Source: an uncultured SAR86 cluster bacterium (GTDB lineage: Bacteria; Pseudomonadota; Gammaproteobacteria; Magnimaribacterales; D2472). Taken from it: a stretch of 64,000 nucleotides of DNA. The notes beneath the pieces were generated by a model. It was not told the origin of the DNA and ran no database searches. It saw nothing but the letters and a program-made list of their open reading frames with translations. Positions 25,963 through 36,305 of the stretch are shown piece by piece (position 1 is the stretch's first letter; the number at the start of each line of letters is the position of its first letter). The DNA lies in the NCBI GenBank assembly GCA_902602595.1, contig CACKRJ010000001.1:186001-250000 (forward strand), read 5' to 3'. The position numbers and the translations under genes are program-made.

Positions 25963-26625
25963 TTATACTTCCTTGGTATGTTCTTTATAAATTTTTAAAA
26001 CTATTTCCAATACTTCTTGAGGAGTTAGATCAGAGGAATTCACTTCAATGGAATCATCCGCTGGCATCAAAGGAGATATTTCTCTTGCCTTATCTGCCTC
26101 ATCTCGCAATCTAATATCTTCAATTAGATCGCGCATATTAACGCCTTGACCCGCATTCTGCAACTCTAAAAACCTTCTCTTTGCTCTTACTTCTGTATCA
26201 GCAACTAAAAAAATTTTAGTCCCAGCATCCGGAAATACAACTGTGCCCATATCCCTGCCATCTGCAACCAATCCATTGTCACTGGCTAGGTCTCTTTGAA
26301 AGCTAATTAAGTTATCTCTAGTTTCTTTTAAACTGCTCAATTGAGATGCCGATTTAGCTATATTTTCATGTCTAAGGGTTGAAGTAATATCTCTATTATC
26401 CTCAAAAACATGCATCTCATGATCAATGCTATCAATTCTTAAATTGGAAAAGAGATTCTTTGCAGAAGAATGATTTTGACCCTGATCAAAACAATATGAA
26501 TATGCTCGATAGAGAAGACCGCTATCTAATAAAATAAAATTGAGTTCTTTTGCCAATGCTTTAGCAAGCGATCCTTTACCAGAAGCAGATGGGCCATCAA
26601 CAGTAATAATATTATTATTTTTCAA
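25963..26625 (-). CDS. cmk: cytidylate kinase
   Basis: Phosphorylates CMP and dCMP with ATP. It is 220 aa, standard length. The P-loop is [14 protein letters not shown] at residues 9-22, DSGLLYRA binds the nucleotide base, [13 protein letters not shown] is the NMP-binding segment, and [15 protein letters not shown] is the lid. It lies 4 nt before rpsA and overlaps aroA by 11 nt, the standard aroA-cmk-rpsA order. Confidence 0.97.
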   Translation of the reverse strand: MKNNNIITVDGPSASGKGSLAKALAKELNFILLDSGLLYRAYSYCFDQGQNHSSAKNLFSNLRIDSIDHEMHVFEDNRDITSTLRHENIAKSASQLSSLKETRDNLISFQRDLASDNGLVADGRDMGTVVFPDAGTKIFLVADTEVRAKRRFLELQNAGQGVNMRDLIEDIRLRDEADKAREISPLMPADDSIEVNSSDLTPQEVLEIVLKIYKEHTKEV

Positions 26626-27931
26626 GCTTATATCCTATAGAAGAAATCAGCTCTATAAAATTAGGAAATGATGTAAAAATATTTTTACAATCCTTTACTG
26701 TAATTGGTTTTGAACATTTCAAACCAGCAATTAAAAAACTCATAGCAATCCTATGATCTTCATGAGATTCAATAGAAATAGGTTGCTCAATTAAAAGTGC
26801 ATTTGGGCTTCCGATAATACTCATACCATCTTCAAAATTTTTATGAGCGACACCAAGTCTAGTGAAGCCATCAGAAACGGCTTTTAGCCTATCTGATTCC
26901 TTGACTCTTAATTCTTCTGCATCTCGAATTATTGTCTCACCCTCTGCAAATGCAGCTGCAATAGAAATAATAGGAATTTCATCGATAATATTTGGAATAA
27001 TATTCCCAGAAAGTTCCACGCCTCGTAACATAGATTTTTTTATTATTAAGTCGGCGCAAGGCTCTCCTGACTCTAGTCTTTGATTTCTTGCCTCAATATC
27101 TGCACCCATGTTTTGCAAAACTTGTAACAACCCTGTTCTTGAGGGGTTCATTCCAACATTTGTAATTTCTAACCCTGGCGAGTTACTTATTAATGCAGCA
27201 ACTATTAAAAAAGCAGCAGAAGAAATGTCGCCCACCACTGTATAATTTTTAGCATTTAAGTGATAAGAGGGAGCCAATTGAATAATATTCTTATTACCCT
27301 CGGTGGCAATTTCTAAATTTGCACCAAAATTTTTTAACATTCTTTCTGTATGATCTCTTGTTTGAATAGGCTCAGTAATTTCAACACCTGCTCCTGAAGC
27401 AAGAGCAGCCAATAGGATGCTAGATTTTACTTGAGCACTTGCTACTGGCAACTCATAGGTAAATTGCTTTTGAAGTGATGTGGGCAATATTGAAATAGGT
27501 AACTTACCACTAGATGATTTAATGCTAGCACCCATTTCAGTTAATGGGTTTATTACCCTGCTCATCGGTCGAGACGATAAAGATTCATCGCCACAAAAGG
27601 AAAGATTTAAGCCAACACCACAAGTCAAACCCAACATGAGGCGCAGGCCAGTCCCAGAATTACCAAGATTAAGGGGTTCATCACAATTTTGAAAAATATA
27701 ATTCTTTTTACATAAATGAACCAAGCCACTCTCATCAACTGTAATACCTGCTCCAATTTGATTGAGGGCATTCATTGTTGAAAGCGGATCTTCTCCATGC
27801 AAGAAACCATCAATTGTCATTTCTTGATTCATCAAAGCTCCAATCATAAGAGCTCTTTGCGAAATGGACTTATCTCCAGGACATTTAACCTTCCCAAAAA
27901 TCTGGCTATTTGTAGAGGTGGTTAAATTCAA
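26615..27931 (-). CDS. aroA: 3-phosphoshikimate 1-carboxyvinyltransferase (EPSP synthase)
   Basis: Sixth step of the shikimate pathway: joins shikimate 3-phosphate and PEP. It is 438 aa. The substrate-binding PGDKSISQRAL is at about residues 18-28, LGNSGTGLRLMLGL is the PEP loop, and DEIPIISIAAAFAEG and RVKESDRL are the family signatures with catalytic Asp and Glu. It overlaps the tyrA gene as ATGA. In Pseudomonas tyrA and aroA are fused; here they are separate but coupled. Confidence 0.97.
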   Translation of the reverse strand: MNLTTSTNSQIFGKVKCPGDKSISQRALMIGALMNQEMTIDGFLHGEDPLSTMNALNQIGAGITVDESGLVHLCKKNYIFQNCDEPLNLGNSGTGLRLMLGLTCGVGLNLSFCGDESLSSRPMSRVINPLTEMGASIKSSSGKLPISILPTSLQKQFTYELPVASAQVKSSILLAALASGAGVEITEPIQTRDHTERMLKNFGANLEIATEGNKNIIQLAPSYHLNAKNYTVVGDISSAAFLIVAALISNSPGLEITNVGMNPSRTGLLQVLQNMGADIEARNQRLESGEPCADLIIKKSMLRGVELSGNIIPNIIDEIPIISIAAAFAEGETIIRDAEELRVKESDRLKAVSDGFTRLGVAHKNFEDGMSIIGSPNALLIEQPISIESHEDHRIAMSFLIAGLKCSKPITVKDCKNIFTSFPNFIELISSIGYKLEK

Positions 27932-28770
27932 TAGTTTGATTCCTTAAAATCTTTAAGTTCGCCTAAAAAAGTCTGAAGAGTTTGAGAGTCATTTCCAATC
28001 TTATCCTTCAATATTCTAAGACTTTTTATCAAATCATCTATTGCTGGGGCAATATTTTTTTCATTCATTGAAAAAATATCTGCCCACATTTTGGGAGAGG
28101 ATGATACCAGCCTTAAAAATTCTGCAAGACCGCCACCTGAAAAGTCTGAAAGATCATCTTGCTCAAGCCCCTTCAAAGTATTTAATAATGCATAAGCTGC
28201 AACATGGGGGAGATGACTGGAATATGCAAATATCTGATCATGCAGTTCAGCATCCAACACTGCAATGTTTGATCCAAGTGTTTTCCATAAATTTGTTACT
28301 CTATCTACATGCTTTGATAGAACAGAGTCATGATAAGACAGGATTGTTGATTTTCCATTGAAAAGATTTGCAACTGAATTTTTTTCACCCGAAAGATGGG
28401 AGCCTGCTACAGGATGAGAGAAAATAAAGTTTTTAGGAAAATGAAATTTTTGCAAAGTTTTATTTAGAGAGCTTTTGGTGCTTGTTGTGTCAGTGATAGT
28501 GACTGAAGAATTAAATAAAAAATCTAAGGATTTTAGAATTTTGTCAGTTGAACTTGGTGGGGTTGAAATAATTACCACTGAATCTTCATATTCAGCATTT
28601 CCTAGATCATCAAGAGAATGAAGTGAGCCATGAATTGATTGAATATTCAATGCATGCTTTATGCTATTTTGATCTGAGTCAAAAGCTAAGATCTCATAAG
28701 CTTCAGAGCGTGATAGAGTTTTTGCTATTGATCCTCCAATTAATCCTAGGCCAATGATAATAATTTTCAT
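27928..28770 (-). CDS. tyrA: prephenate (or arogenate) dehydrogenase
   Basis: Oxidative decarboxylation step of tyrosine synthesis. It is 280 aa, a monofunctional enzyme without the chorismate mutase domain seen in enteric TyrA. The NAD site is IIGLGLIGGSIAKTL at residues 4-18. The catalytic region has FSHPVAGSHLSGE, and YSSHLPHVAAYALL follows in the helical domain. No ACT domain is present, so feedback control through that domain is unlikely. ATGA overlaps join it to hisC and aroA. Confidence 0.93.
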   Translation of the reverse strand: MKIIIIGLGLIGGSIAKTLSRSEAYEILAFDSDQNSIKHALNIQSIHGSLHSLDDLGNAEYEDSVVIISTPPSSTDKILKSLDFLFNSSVTITDTTSTKSSLNKTLQKFHFPKNFIFSHPVAGSHLSGEKNSVANLFNGKSTILSYHDSVLSKHVDRVTNLWKTLGSNIAVLDAELHDQIFAYSSHLPHVAAYALLNTLKGLEQDDLSDFSGGGLAEFLRLVSSSPKMWADIFSMNEKNIAPAIDDLIKSLRILKDKIGNDSQTLQTFLGELKDFKESNY

Positions 28771-29864
28771 AAAAGCTCTTCTAATGCTGTAAGAAATTTT
28801 AAGTTTTCAGCTTCTGTTCCAATTGTGACCCTTATAAAATTTTTCATATCATACAAGTCAACTGATCTTACTATTACTCCTTTTTTCATAAGGTTATTAA
28901 ACATTTCTTTGCCAATAAAGTTGCCTTTAAAAGTAATAAAGTTTCCAACTGATGGAATGCATTCAAGCCCAAGTTTGCATAATCTATTAAATAGAAATTC
29001 ATACTGTTGTGTGTTTAACTCTCTGCTTTGACGAATATGCTCGTGATCATTGATTGCCACACAAGCCATAGCTTGGGCTATGGTATTTACATTGAAAGGT
29101 TGTCTGATTCGATTAAGAACCTCAATTAAAGAGGGATTACCTATACCATACCCAACACGAATGCTGGCCAGACCATGAATTTTAGAGAATGTTTTTGTAA
29201 TTAATAAATTATCAAATCTATTTAAAAGATCTAAAGGTTTTACGTAATCTCCTTTTGTTACATACTCAAAATATGCACAATCTAATACCACCAAAATGGA
29301 AGAAGGAACTTTTTTCAGCAATGAATGTACTTCTTTGTGACTATTATATGTACCCGTTGGATTATTTGGATTAGCAATAAAAATAACTCTTGTGCTGCTG
29401 TCTAAATAATCCTCAAATGATTTTAAATCATGGCCCCAGTTACATGTAGGAACTTCTATCAATGATGCGCCAGCAGATTGAGTAACAATTTTATACACTG
29501 CAAATGCGTGCTTTGAGGCAATAGATGAAGCGCTTGGATTAAGGAAAGCTCTTGCTGCTAATTCCAAAATCTCATTAGAGCCATTTCCTATAATAATATT
29601 ATCAAAGGGAACGCTCTCATGATATGCGATATCTTCTTTAAGCTTTGTTCCATTTCCATCAGGATATAAATGCAAATCATTTTTAAGCTCTGTTAGGATT
29701 GAAAGGGCTTTTGGAGATGCCCCAAGCGGATTTTCATTGCTTGCTAGTTTTAGGACTTCATGATGACCAAATTCTGAAACAACCTCTTCAATTGAACGGC
29801 CAGGCTCATATGGGTGCAGATCCTTAATCCCAGGATTAAGATTATTGAGAATATCCGAACTCAT
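28767..29864 (-). CDS. hisC: histidinol-phosphate aminotransferase (aromatic branch)
   Basis: Class I/II PLP aminotransferase, 365 aa. LASNENPLGASP binds substrate, NPNNPTGTY and DCAYFEY contact the cofactor, and TKTFSKIHGLASIRVGYGIG carries the PLP lysine near residue 222. Because it sits inside the serC-pheA-hisC-tyrA-aroA block it probably transaminates phenylpyruvate and hydroxyphenylpyruvate (as proposed for hisC2 of Pseudomonas), whatever its role in histidine synthesis. No other his gene is nearby. Confidence 0.92.
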   Translation of the reverse strand: MSSDILNNLNPGIKDLHPYEPGRSIEEVVSEFGHHEVLKLASNENPLGASPKALSILTELKNDLHLYPDGNGTKLKEDIAYHESVPFDNIIIGNGSNEILELAARAFLNPSASSIASKHAFAVYKIVTQSAGASLIEVPTCNWGHDLKSFEDYLDSSTRVIFIANPNNPTGTYNSHKEVHSLLKKVPSSILVVLDCAYFEYVTKGDYVKPLDLLNRFDNLLITKTFSKIHGLASIRVGYGIGNPSLIEVLNRIRQPFNVNTIAQAMACVAINDHEHIRQSRELNTQQYEFLFNRLCKLGLECIPSVGNFITFKGNFIGKEMFNNLMKKGVIVRSVDLYDMKNFIRVTIGTEAENLKFLTALEELL

Positions 29865-30943
29865 GAGTCTGATGGATATGAGCCAAGAATTCGGACAGAT
29901 GCTCCTAACTCCTTAAGATTGCCAATAACCTGTTTGAGCTTTGCATCCTTATAGTGGCCGCTGCTATCTATAAAAAAATTATGTGCGTTCAATGCTTCTC
30001 TCGATGGACGTGTTTCAATTCTTTCTAGATTAATTTTTCTTTTATTAAATGGTTCAAGAATTCTGATTAAAGCTCCGGGCTGATTGTCTGTTTGGATTAA
30101 AAAAGAAGTTTTATCTTTTTTGGTTTGCTCAATTTCAATATTACCAATCACTAAAAATCTTGTATTGTTGCCAGAAAAATCTTCGATATTTTTTTGATAA
30201 TGATGAAGCTTATATTTATTAATTGCCAAAGAGCTAACTATACATAGGGTTTTGGGATTAGTTTTTGAAAGCTTAGCAGCTTCTGCTGTACTTGATGTGG
30301 CTTCCCTTTTTGCATTTGGAAGGTTAGCGTCCAACCACTTACTGCATTGACCAAGAGCTTGAGGATGAGATGCAACAATTTGAGTATCAACGAGTTTAAA
30401 TTTTCTAGCAGAGGCTAATTGATGATGAATAGGGAGATGGGTCTCACCACAAATCCTTATCTCTTGATCTGCTAAAGAATTTAAAGTTGCGTTTACAACT
30501 CCCTCGGAGGAATTTTCTACCGGCACAACTCCAAATTTTACTGAACCAGTTCTAACTTGATGAAAAACATCTTCTATCGTTGATCTTGGTGATCTGATTG
30601 GTGAAGAGCCAAAATGCTGAATCACCGCTCCTTCAGAATGAGTGCCTTCAGGACCAAGGTATGCAATTGTTAATTCTTCCTCTAATGAAAGGCAAGAAGA
30701 GATAATCTCTTTAAAAATATGATTAATTTTATTCTCTGGAATTGGACCCTCATTAAGCTTAGAAATATTTCTTAAGATCTCTGCTTCTCTATTAGGTTTG
30801 TAAAAAGAAGAATTTGAGCTCATCAAGCTCTTTAATTTACCTATTTTTTGAGCCAAAGAGCCTCTTTTTTGAATTAGTTTTAAGATTTGATGATCTATAG
30901 CATCAATTTTTTGCCTTATAGGTTTAATTTTATTTTTACTCAC
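29861..30943 (-). CDS. pheA: bifunctional chorismate mutase / prephenate dehydratase
   Basis: Converts chorismate to prephenate and on to phenylpyruvate. It is 360 aa with three domains: an AroQ chorismate mutase helix bundle (residues 1-90, IRQKIDAIDHQILKLIQKR), prephenate dehydratase (about 93-270, AYLGPEGTHSEGA and the SSTAEAAKL block), and an ACT regulatory domain (about 280-355, NQPGALIRILEPF and LERIETRPS), which usually binds phenylalanine for feedback inhibition. It overlaps hisC as ATGA and lies 4 nt after serC. Confidence 0.96.
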   Translation of the reverse strand: MSKNKIKPIRQKIDAIDHQILKLIQKRGSLAQKIGKLKSLMSSNSSFYKPNREAEILRNISKLNEGPIPENKINHIFKEIISSCLSLEEELTIAYLGPEGTHSEGAVIQHFGSSPIRSPRSTIEDVFHQVRTGSVKFGVVPVENSSEGVVNATLNSLADQEIRICGETHLPIHHQLASARKFKLVDTQIVASHPQALGQCSKWLDANLPNAKREATSSTAEAAKLSKTNPKTLCIVSSLAINKYKLHHYQKNIEDFSGNNTRFLVIGNIEIEQTKKDKTSFLIQTDNQPGALIRILEPFNKRKINLERIETRPSREALNAHNFFIDSSGHYKDAKLKQVIGNLKELGASVRILGSYPSDS

Positions 30944-30947
30944 AACT

Positions 30948-32021
30948 TTATCCGTGCTTAGATTGAAAATCTCTCATGAAATTAATCAATGCATCTACTG
31001 CCTCTATTGGCGTAGCATTATAAATACTTGCTCTCATACCGCCAACTGACCTGTGTCCTTTTAAGTTAAGTAAACCTGCATTTTCTGCTTCATGCAAGAA
31101 TTCAGCCTCTAAATCTGAATTTTTCAATAGAAAAGGTACATTCATGATAGATCTATTTCGCGCAGAGACTGGATTGGAATAATAATTAGACTCATCAATA
31201 AAATCATATAAATTCTTTGCTTTGAGCTGGTTCATCTTACCCATGGATTCTAAACCTCCATTATCTTTAAGCCATGCAAAAACTTTGCCTGATAGATACC
31301 ATGCAAAAGTCGGAGGAGTATTAAACATGGAGTTAGCATCAGCATGTTTTGAATACTGAAGCATTTCCGGTAATTCAGTCGAAGCAGTATCCAAAAAATC
31401 GTTTTTAATAATGCAAACAGTTAATCCGGCCGGACCAATATTTTTTTGCGCACCAGCATAAATCATTGAAAACCTTGATACATCAATTGGTTCACTCAAA
31501 ATGACCGATGACATATCTGATATTAATGGTGCATTTGTGCTTGGAGGAACATGCAATGCATTTCCCTGTATTGTCTCATTAGCGACATAATGAAGGTAAG
31601 ATGCATCTTCAGAGCAGTTCCAGCTTTCCTCATTAGGCACATTATTAAAATTAGATGGCTCAGAACTAGTGACAATATTGATATCGATTATTTTTGAAGC
31701 TTCGTTGATAGCTTTTTTTGACCAGCTTCCAGACAAAACATAGTCAGCAACTTTTTGAGAGCCAAAATTCATTGGGACCATTGAGAACTGAAGAGTTGCC
31801 CCACCTTGAAGAAAGAGCACGCGATAATCGCTAGGAATTTTTAATAAATCGATGAAATCTTCTTGAGCTTTAGTAGCTATATCTATGTAATCAGAAGATC
31901 TATGGCTCATTTCCATTACTGACATTCCGGAACCCTTCCATTCCAGCATTTCAGACTGAGCCTCTTGTAAAACAGCTTCAGGAATAGCAGCAGGGCCTGC
32001 TGAAAAATTCCATTTTCTCAT
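30948..32021 (-). CDS. serC: phosphoserine aminotransferase
   Basis: PLP enzyme making 3-phosphoserine from phosphohydroxypyruvate; it also serves PLP synthesis in some bacteria. It is 357 aa, family length. It starts RKWNFSAGPAAIPEAVL. MEMSHRSSDY and FLQGGATLQFSMVPMN are conserved, and the PLP lysine is in YAGAQKNIGPAGL near residue 195. It starts on the last base of the gyrA stop (TAATG). Confidence 0.97.
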   Translation of the reverse strand: MRKWNFSAGPAAIPEAVLQEAQSEMLEWKGSGMSVMEMSHRSSDYIDIATKAQEDFIDLLKIPSDYRVLFLQGGATLQFSMVPMNFGSQKVADYVLSGSWSKKAINEASKIIDINIVTSSEPSNFNNVPNEESWNCSEDASYLHYVANETIQGNALHVPPSTNAPLISDMSSVILSEPIDVSRFSMIYAGAQKNIGPAGLTVCIIKNDFLDTASTELPEMLQYSKHADANSMFNTPPTFAWYLSGKVFAWLKDNGGLESMGKMNQLKAKNLYDFIDESNYYSNPVSARNRSIMNVPFLLKNSDLEAEFLHEAENAGLLNLKGHRSVGGMRASIYNATPIEAVDALINFMRDFQSKHG

Positions 32022-34555
32022 TATTCCTCTTCTTCTGGGGGAATTCTCACACCTTCTATTAATTTCTCGCCATCTTTGGGAGAAATTACTTTCACCCCTT
32101 GGGTATTTCTGCCGAGGGTAGGTATTTGACTAATGGCAGTTCTTATTAATGTTCCTTTATCACTGATTAGCATAATCCCATCATTTTCATCTACAGATAT
32201 AGCAGAGACCATATTTCCATTTCTATCACTTGTTTTTAAAGCAATAACACCCTGTCCACCTCTGTTATAAGATGGGAAGTCTTCTAATTTTGTTCTCTTT
32301 CCAAAACCATTTTCAGATAAACATAAAATAGTCTTGGATGAATCGCCAATCATTAAAGAAATAACCTTCATTCCATCTTTGAGAGTTATTCCTTTGACTC
32401 CTCTTGCAGTTCTTCCCATAGGACGAACTTTTGACTCATGGAATCTAATTAATTTTCCAGAATATGATGAAAGCAAAATATCATTATCGCCATCAGTAAT
32501 GACAGTCCCAACCAATTTATCATCGTCATCTAATCGAATGGCCTTAATTCCAGATTTATATTTTTTATGAAATAAGTTTAAGTTTGTCTTTTTAACAACA
32601 CCATTTCGCGTTGCCATAAAAATAAATTTATCTTCAGAAAATTCATCAACAGGGAGGATCTGAGTTACAGTTTCATCATCATCTAATTTCAACATATTAA
32701 CGAGAGGTCTTCCTTTAGAAGTCCTGCTTGCAACCGGAACTTCGTAAACCTTTAGCCAAAAAACTTTACCTTTAGTTGTAAAACATAAAAGCTGGCTATG
32801 GGAACTTAAAACATACAAGTTTTGTATTAAATCCTCTTCTTTAACTTTTGCGCCAGCTTTACCAACCCCTCCTCTGCGTTGCTCCCTGTACTCATCTAGA
32901 GGTTGAGTTTTAGCGTAGCCGCTCCGAGAGAGAGTTAGCACCCTTGTTTCCTCAGGAATTAAATCCTCATTTGAAATATCATGTCGAGTGTCATTAATAT
33001 TAGTTTTTCTATCATCTCCAAAATTTTCTCTAACCTCTATTAATTCATCTTTGATTAATTGAAGGAGCGTTTCTTTATCATCAAGAATTTTTTGAAGTTC
33101 TAAAATTACATCTAAAATTTCATTAAATTCTGTAGAAAGGTTTTCTTGCTCTAAGCCGGTCAGTCTTCCAAGCCTCAATTCAAGGATGGACTTTGCTTGA
33201 GCTGGAGATAATTTATAGTTTTTACCTTTAATACCATACTCTGATGAAAGACCTTTGGGACGACATGCATCTTTGCCAGCTTTCTTAAGAATTGCTTGAA
33301 TTGGACCAGCTTTCCAAGATTTCTTACATAACTCGGCTGCTGCAATCTTTGTATCTTTAGATTTTTTGATTATTTTAATAACTTCATCAATGTTTGCTAT
33401 TGAAACCATTAATCCTTCAACAATATGGCCCCTTTCTTTAGCCTTTCTTAAATCAAACTTGGTTCTTTTTGTAACAACATCTTTTCTATGTTTTATAAAC
33501 TCTTGAAGGATTTCTTTAATATTTAATACGCGAGGCTGGCCATCCACGAGAACAGTGAAGTTAATACCGAATGATTGTTCTAATTGTGACTGGGCAAATA
33601 AATTATTTTCTAGGACTTCAACAGACTCACCACGCTTGACCTCAATAACCACCCTGAGACCATCTTTATCAGACTCATCTCTAATTTCGCTGATTCCATC
33701 TATCTTTTTGTCCTTAACCATTTCAGCAATTCTTTCAAGCATCTTAGCTTTATTAACCATGTAAGGTATTTCATTAATGATCAAGGAGCTCTTTCCAGAT
33801 TTATCCTCCTCTACCGAAGTTTTAGCTCGAACATGGATAATTCCTCTACCAGTCTTGTAGCCCTCATATATCCCAATTCTTCCATCGATGGTTCCACCTG
33901 TTGGGAAATCAGGACCAGTAATGATTTGAATGATCTCATCAATGCTGACTTTAGGATTATCCAACAAGAGCAAGCAACCATTTAATACTTCTGTCAGATT
34001 GTGCGGAGGAACATTTGTTGCCATCCCCACTGCAATACCTGACGAGCCATTAACAAGTAATGCTGGAATCCTTGTTGGCATAACATCTGGAATTTGCTCA
34101 GTTCCATCATAATTAGGAGAATAACTTACCGTCTCTTTCTCAATATCATTGAGAATCATATCTGTAATTTTTGCCATCCTAACCTCGGTATAACGCATGG
34201 CAGCCGGAGAATCTCCATCTATAGAACCAAAGTTGCCTTGACCTTCAACCAAGGTATATCTCATGGAAAAGTCTTGAGCCATTCTCACCATAGCTTCATA
34301 TACAGCTGAGTCGCCGTGAGGGTGATATTTACCTATTACATCCCCAACAACTCTTGCTGATTTCTTGTAAGGTTGTCGGTATGTGTTTCTTAAGACATGC
34401 TGAGCATACAAAATTCTTCTATGAACTGGTTTTAGACCATCTCTTACATCTGGTAGTGCCCTACCGTGAATAACACTCATTGCATAACTTAGATATGAAG
34501 TTTTTAGCTCTTCTTCAATATTTATAGGTAAGATTTGTTTTGCAAAATCAGTCAT
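32021..34555 (-). CDS. gyrA: DNA gyrase subunit A
   Basis: Breakage-reunion subunit that introduces negative supercoils. It is 844 aa. The catalytic tyrosine is Tyr122 in [10 protein letters not shown]. The quinolone region reads [13 protein letters not shown], with Ser83 and Glu87 (E. coli has Asp87). The C-terminal six-bladed DNA-wrapping domain begins after the GyrA box [11 protein letters not shown] near residue 560; that box separates GyrA from ParC. The gene starts the aromatic/serine operon on this strand. Confidence 0.97.
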   Translation of the reverse strand: MTDFAKQILPINIEEELKTSYLSYAMSVIHGRALPDVRDGLKPVHRRILYAQHVLRNTYRQPYKKSARVVGDVIGKYHPHGDSAVYEAMVRMAQDFSMRYTLVEGQGNFGSIDGDSPAAMRYTEVRMAKITDMILNDIEKETVSYSPNYDGTEQIPDVMPTRIPALLVNGSSGIAVGMATNVPPHNLTEVLNGCLLLLDNPKVSIDEIIQIITGPDFPTGGTIDGRIGIYEGYKTGRGIIHVRAKTSVEEDKSGKSSLIINEIPYMVNKAKMLERIAEMVKDKKIDGISEIRDESDKDGLRVVIEVKRGESVEVLENNLFAQSQLEQSFGINFTVLVDGQPRVLNIKEILQEFIKHRKDVVTKRTKFDLRKAKERGHIVEGLMVSIANIDEVIKIIKKSKDTKIAAAELCKKSWKAGPIQAILKKAGKDACRPKGLSSEYGIKGKNYKLSPAQAKSILELRLGRLTGLEQENLSTEFNEILDVILELQKILDDKETLLQLIKDELIEVRENFGDDRKTNINDTRHDISNEDLIPEETRVLTLSRSGYAKTQPLDEYREQRRGGVGKAGAKVKEEDLIQNLYVLSSHSQLLCFTTKGKVFWLKVYEVPVASRTSKGRPLVNMLKLDDDETVTQILPVDEFSEDKFIFMATRNGVVKKTNLNLFHKKYKSGIKAIRLDDDDKLVGTVITDGDNDILLSSYSGKLIRFHESKVRPMGRTARGVKGITLKDGMKVISLMIGDSSKTILCLSENGFGKRTKLEDFPSYNRGGQGVIALKTSDRNGNMVSAISVDENDGIMLISDKGTLIRTAISQIPTLGRNTQGVKVISPKDGEKLIEGVRIPPEEEE

Positions 34556-34596
34556 TTTTTAACCTTAAAAGCAGTATTTTTTACGTGCAGAATATT

Positions 34597-34610
34597 CCCT
34601 TAATTAAGGG
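34597..34610. promoter_or_regulatory. palindrome upstream of gyrA
   Basis: Perfect 14-bp palindrome CCCTTAATTAAGGG in the 82-nt gap between pntB and gyrA, about 42 nt before the gyrA start. It has no following T-run on either strand, so a regulatory site fits better than a terminator. No known regulator can be assigned. Confidence 0.35.
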
Positions 34611-34637
34611 TTAATTTTACCATACTTCAGGGGGAAT

Positions 34638-36029
34638 TTAGTCTTTAAATTCAGCTACAATTTGGCCAATTGATTCCTTTGCGTCACCAAATAACATTCT
34701 AGTATTATCTCTAAAAAATAATGGATTTTGAACTCCAGCAAAACCTGAAGACATAGATCTTTTAAGGACAAAAACAGTCTTAGCATTATGAACCTCAATT
34801 ATTGGCATTCCATATATTGGACTGCCTTCTTCTTCAGTTGCTGAAGGGTTTACAACATCATTTGCGCCTATAACTATTGCAACATCTATAGTATCCATCG
34901 AGGGATTGACGTCATCAGGCTCTGCAAGTAAATCATATGAAACATTTGCTTCAGCAAGAAGGACATTCATATGACCTGGCATTCGACCTGCAACAGGATG
35001 GATTCCATATTTAACTTCTGTACCATTTTCTTCTAAAAGCTCTCCCATTTCTCTGACAACATGCTGCGCCTGAGCTACTGCCATCCCATAACCAGGAACC
35101 ACCAAAACACTTGATGCATTTTCTAGGATCAAGTAGGCATCATCAGATGTAATTGGTTTCACTTCACCTTGCTCTTCAGATGAAGCAGATTGGCTGGAAG
35201 ATGCGTATCCAACAAATAGAATATTGGTAATTGTTCTATTCATAGCTTTAGCCATAATAATAGTCAAGATTAATCCGCTCGCCCCAACAAGAGATCCTGC
35301 AACGATTAATACATTGTTCAGCAATAACAAGCCTGCAAAAGCTGCTGCAATTCCAGATAGGGAGTTAAGTAAAGAAATAACCACTGGCATATCGCCACCA
35401 CCAATAGGCATCACAAATCCAATTCCAGCAACTAGGGTTAAAGCTAAAAAGATCAAGAAATAGGATGGGACCTGGGGGATAAATTGAGAAATAGATGGTT
35501 CAGCTATTACATAAATTAATGCCGGCATGCTTAAATAAAAAAAGGATATAAAGATGTTTGTAATCATGGAGCCTTTTCCAAGCTTCAACTTTTCGGATAA
35601 CTTTCCATAAGCTATTAGAGAGCCAGAAAATGTAATACCCCCTATATAGATAGTTAACATTATCAAGACATGTTGAAACATAGAATTACTAGGCTCATTG
35701 AATTGCGACCATGCAATTAAGAAAGTTGCCAAGCCGCCAAAACCATTGAATAAAGCTACCATTTCTGGAATAGCTGTCATTTTCACTTTGATGGCTATTA
35801 GAGAACCTATTAGAGCCCCCAATAAAATGCCTGCAAGTATTATCTTGATATCAATCTCAAGACTTAAGCACGTTATTCCGACTGCAGAAAACATGGCAAG
35901 AGCAGATAAATAATTCCCTTTAACCGCTGTAGCTTCTTTGCCAAGCATTTTAATGCCTAGAATAAACATCACAGAGGAAACAATATAAACAATATTTTGG
36001 ATAACTTGAATATTAGCTAAATTTTCCAT
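34638..36029 (-). CDS. pntB: NAD(P) transhydrogenase subunit beta
   Basis: Membrane and NADP(H)-binding part of proton-translocating transhydrogenase, which uses the proton-motive force to make NADPH from NADH. It is 463 aa. About nine hydrophobic helices fill residues 1-280. The C-terminal domain III binds NADP(H), with VPGYGMAVAQAQ and GANDVVNPSA. PVAGRMPGHMNVLLAEA is a signature. It is the last gene of the three-gene pnt unit. Confidence 0.96.
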   Translation of the reverse strand: MENLANIQVIQNIVYIVSSVMFILGIKMLGKEATAVKGNYLSALAMFSAVGITCLSLEIDIKIILAGILLGALIGSLIAIKVKMTAIPEMVALFNGFGGLATFLIAWSQFNEPSNSMFQHVLIMLTIYIGGITFSGSLIAYGKLSEKLKLGKGSMITNIFISFFYLSMPALIYVIAEPSISQFIPQVPSYFLIFLALTLVAGIGFVMPIGGGDMPVVISLLNSLSGIAAAFAGLLLLNNVLIVAGSLVGASGLILTIIMAKAMNRTITNILFVGYASSSQSASSEEQGEVKPITSDDAYLILENASSVLVVPGYGMAVAQAQHVVREMGELLEENGTEVKYGIHPVAGRMPGHMNVLLAEANVSYDLLAEPDDVNPSMDTIDVAIVIGANDVVNPSATEEEGSPIYGMPIIEVHNAKTVFVLKRSMSSGFAGVQNPLFFRDNTRMLFGDAKESIGQIVAEFKD

Positions 36030-36032
36030 AAT

Positions 36033-36305
36033 CTATTTCTTCTTGAACATACTCAACATTCTATTGGTTACTAGATAACCACCAAATACATTAATAGAAG
36101 CAAATAAAATAGCGCCAAAAGCTAATACATCTTGCATCTGACTAGCACTAGAAAGCATCAATGCACCCACAAGAGCAATTCCAGAGATAGCGTTGGCCCC
36201 TGACATTAAAGGGGTATGGAGTGTGCTTGGAACCTTTGAAATAAGCTCTAAACCTAAAAAGATAGACAGCAATAAAACAAATCCCAGCAATACATACATT
36301 TCCAT
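36033..36305 (-). CDS. pntAB: NAD(P) transhydrogenase subunit alpha, membrane part
   Basis: Small membrane protein of 90 aa with three hydrophobic helices (LLGFVLLLSIFLGLELI; ISGIALVGALMLS; VLAFGAILFASINVFGGYLV). It corresponds to the C-terminal membrane domain of the E. coli PntA chain. RVPSTLHTPLMSGANAI-type loop residues (VPSTLHTPLMSGANAISG) are the family signature. Splitting of alpha into two genes is like Rhodospirillum rather than E. coli. TAATG overlap with the preceding gene. Confidence 0.94.
   Translation of the reverse strand: MEMYVLLGFVLLLSIFLGLELISKVPSTLHTPLMSGANAISGIALVGALMLSSASQMQDVLAFGAILFASINVFGGYLVTNRMLSMFKKK

Noticed and set aside
28041-28361. A 106-codon plus-strand frame inside tyrA
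   Set aside because: TyrA motifs on the minus strand are unambiguous; the plus frame has no recognisable features.
34597-34610. The CCCTTAATTAAGGG palindrome as a pntB terminator
   Set aside because: There is no T-run after it on the minus strand; kept only as a possible regulatory site.
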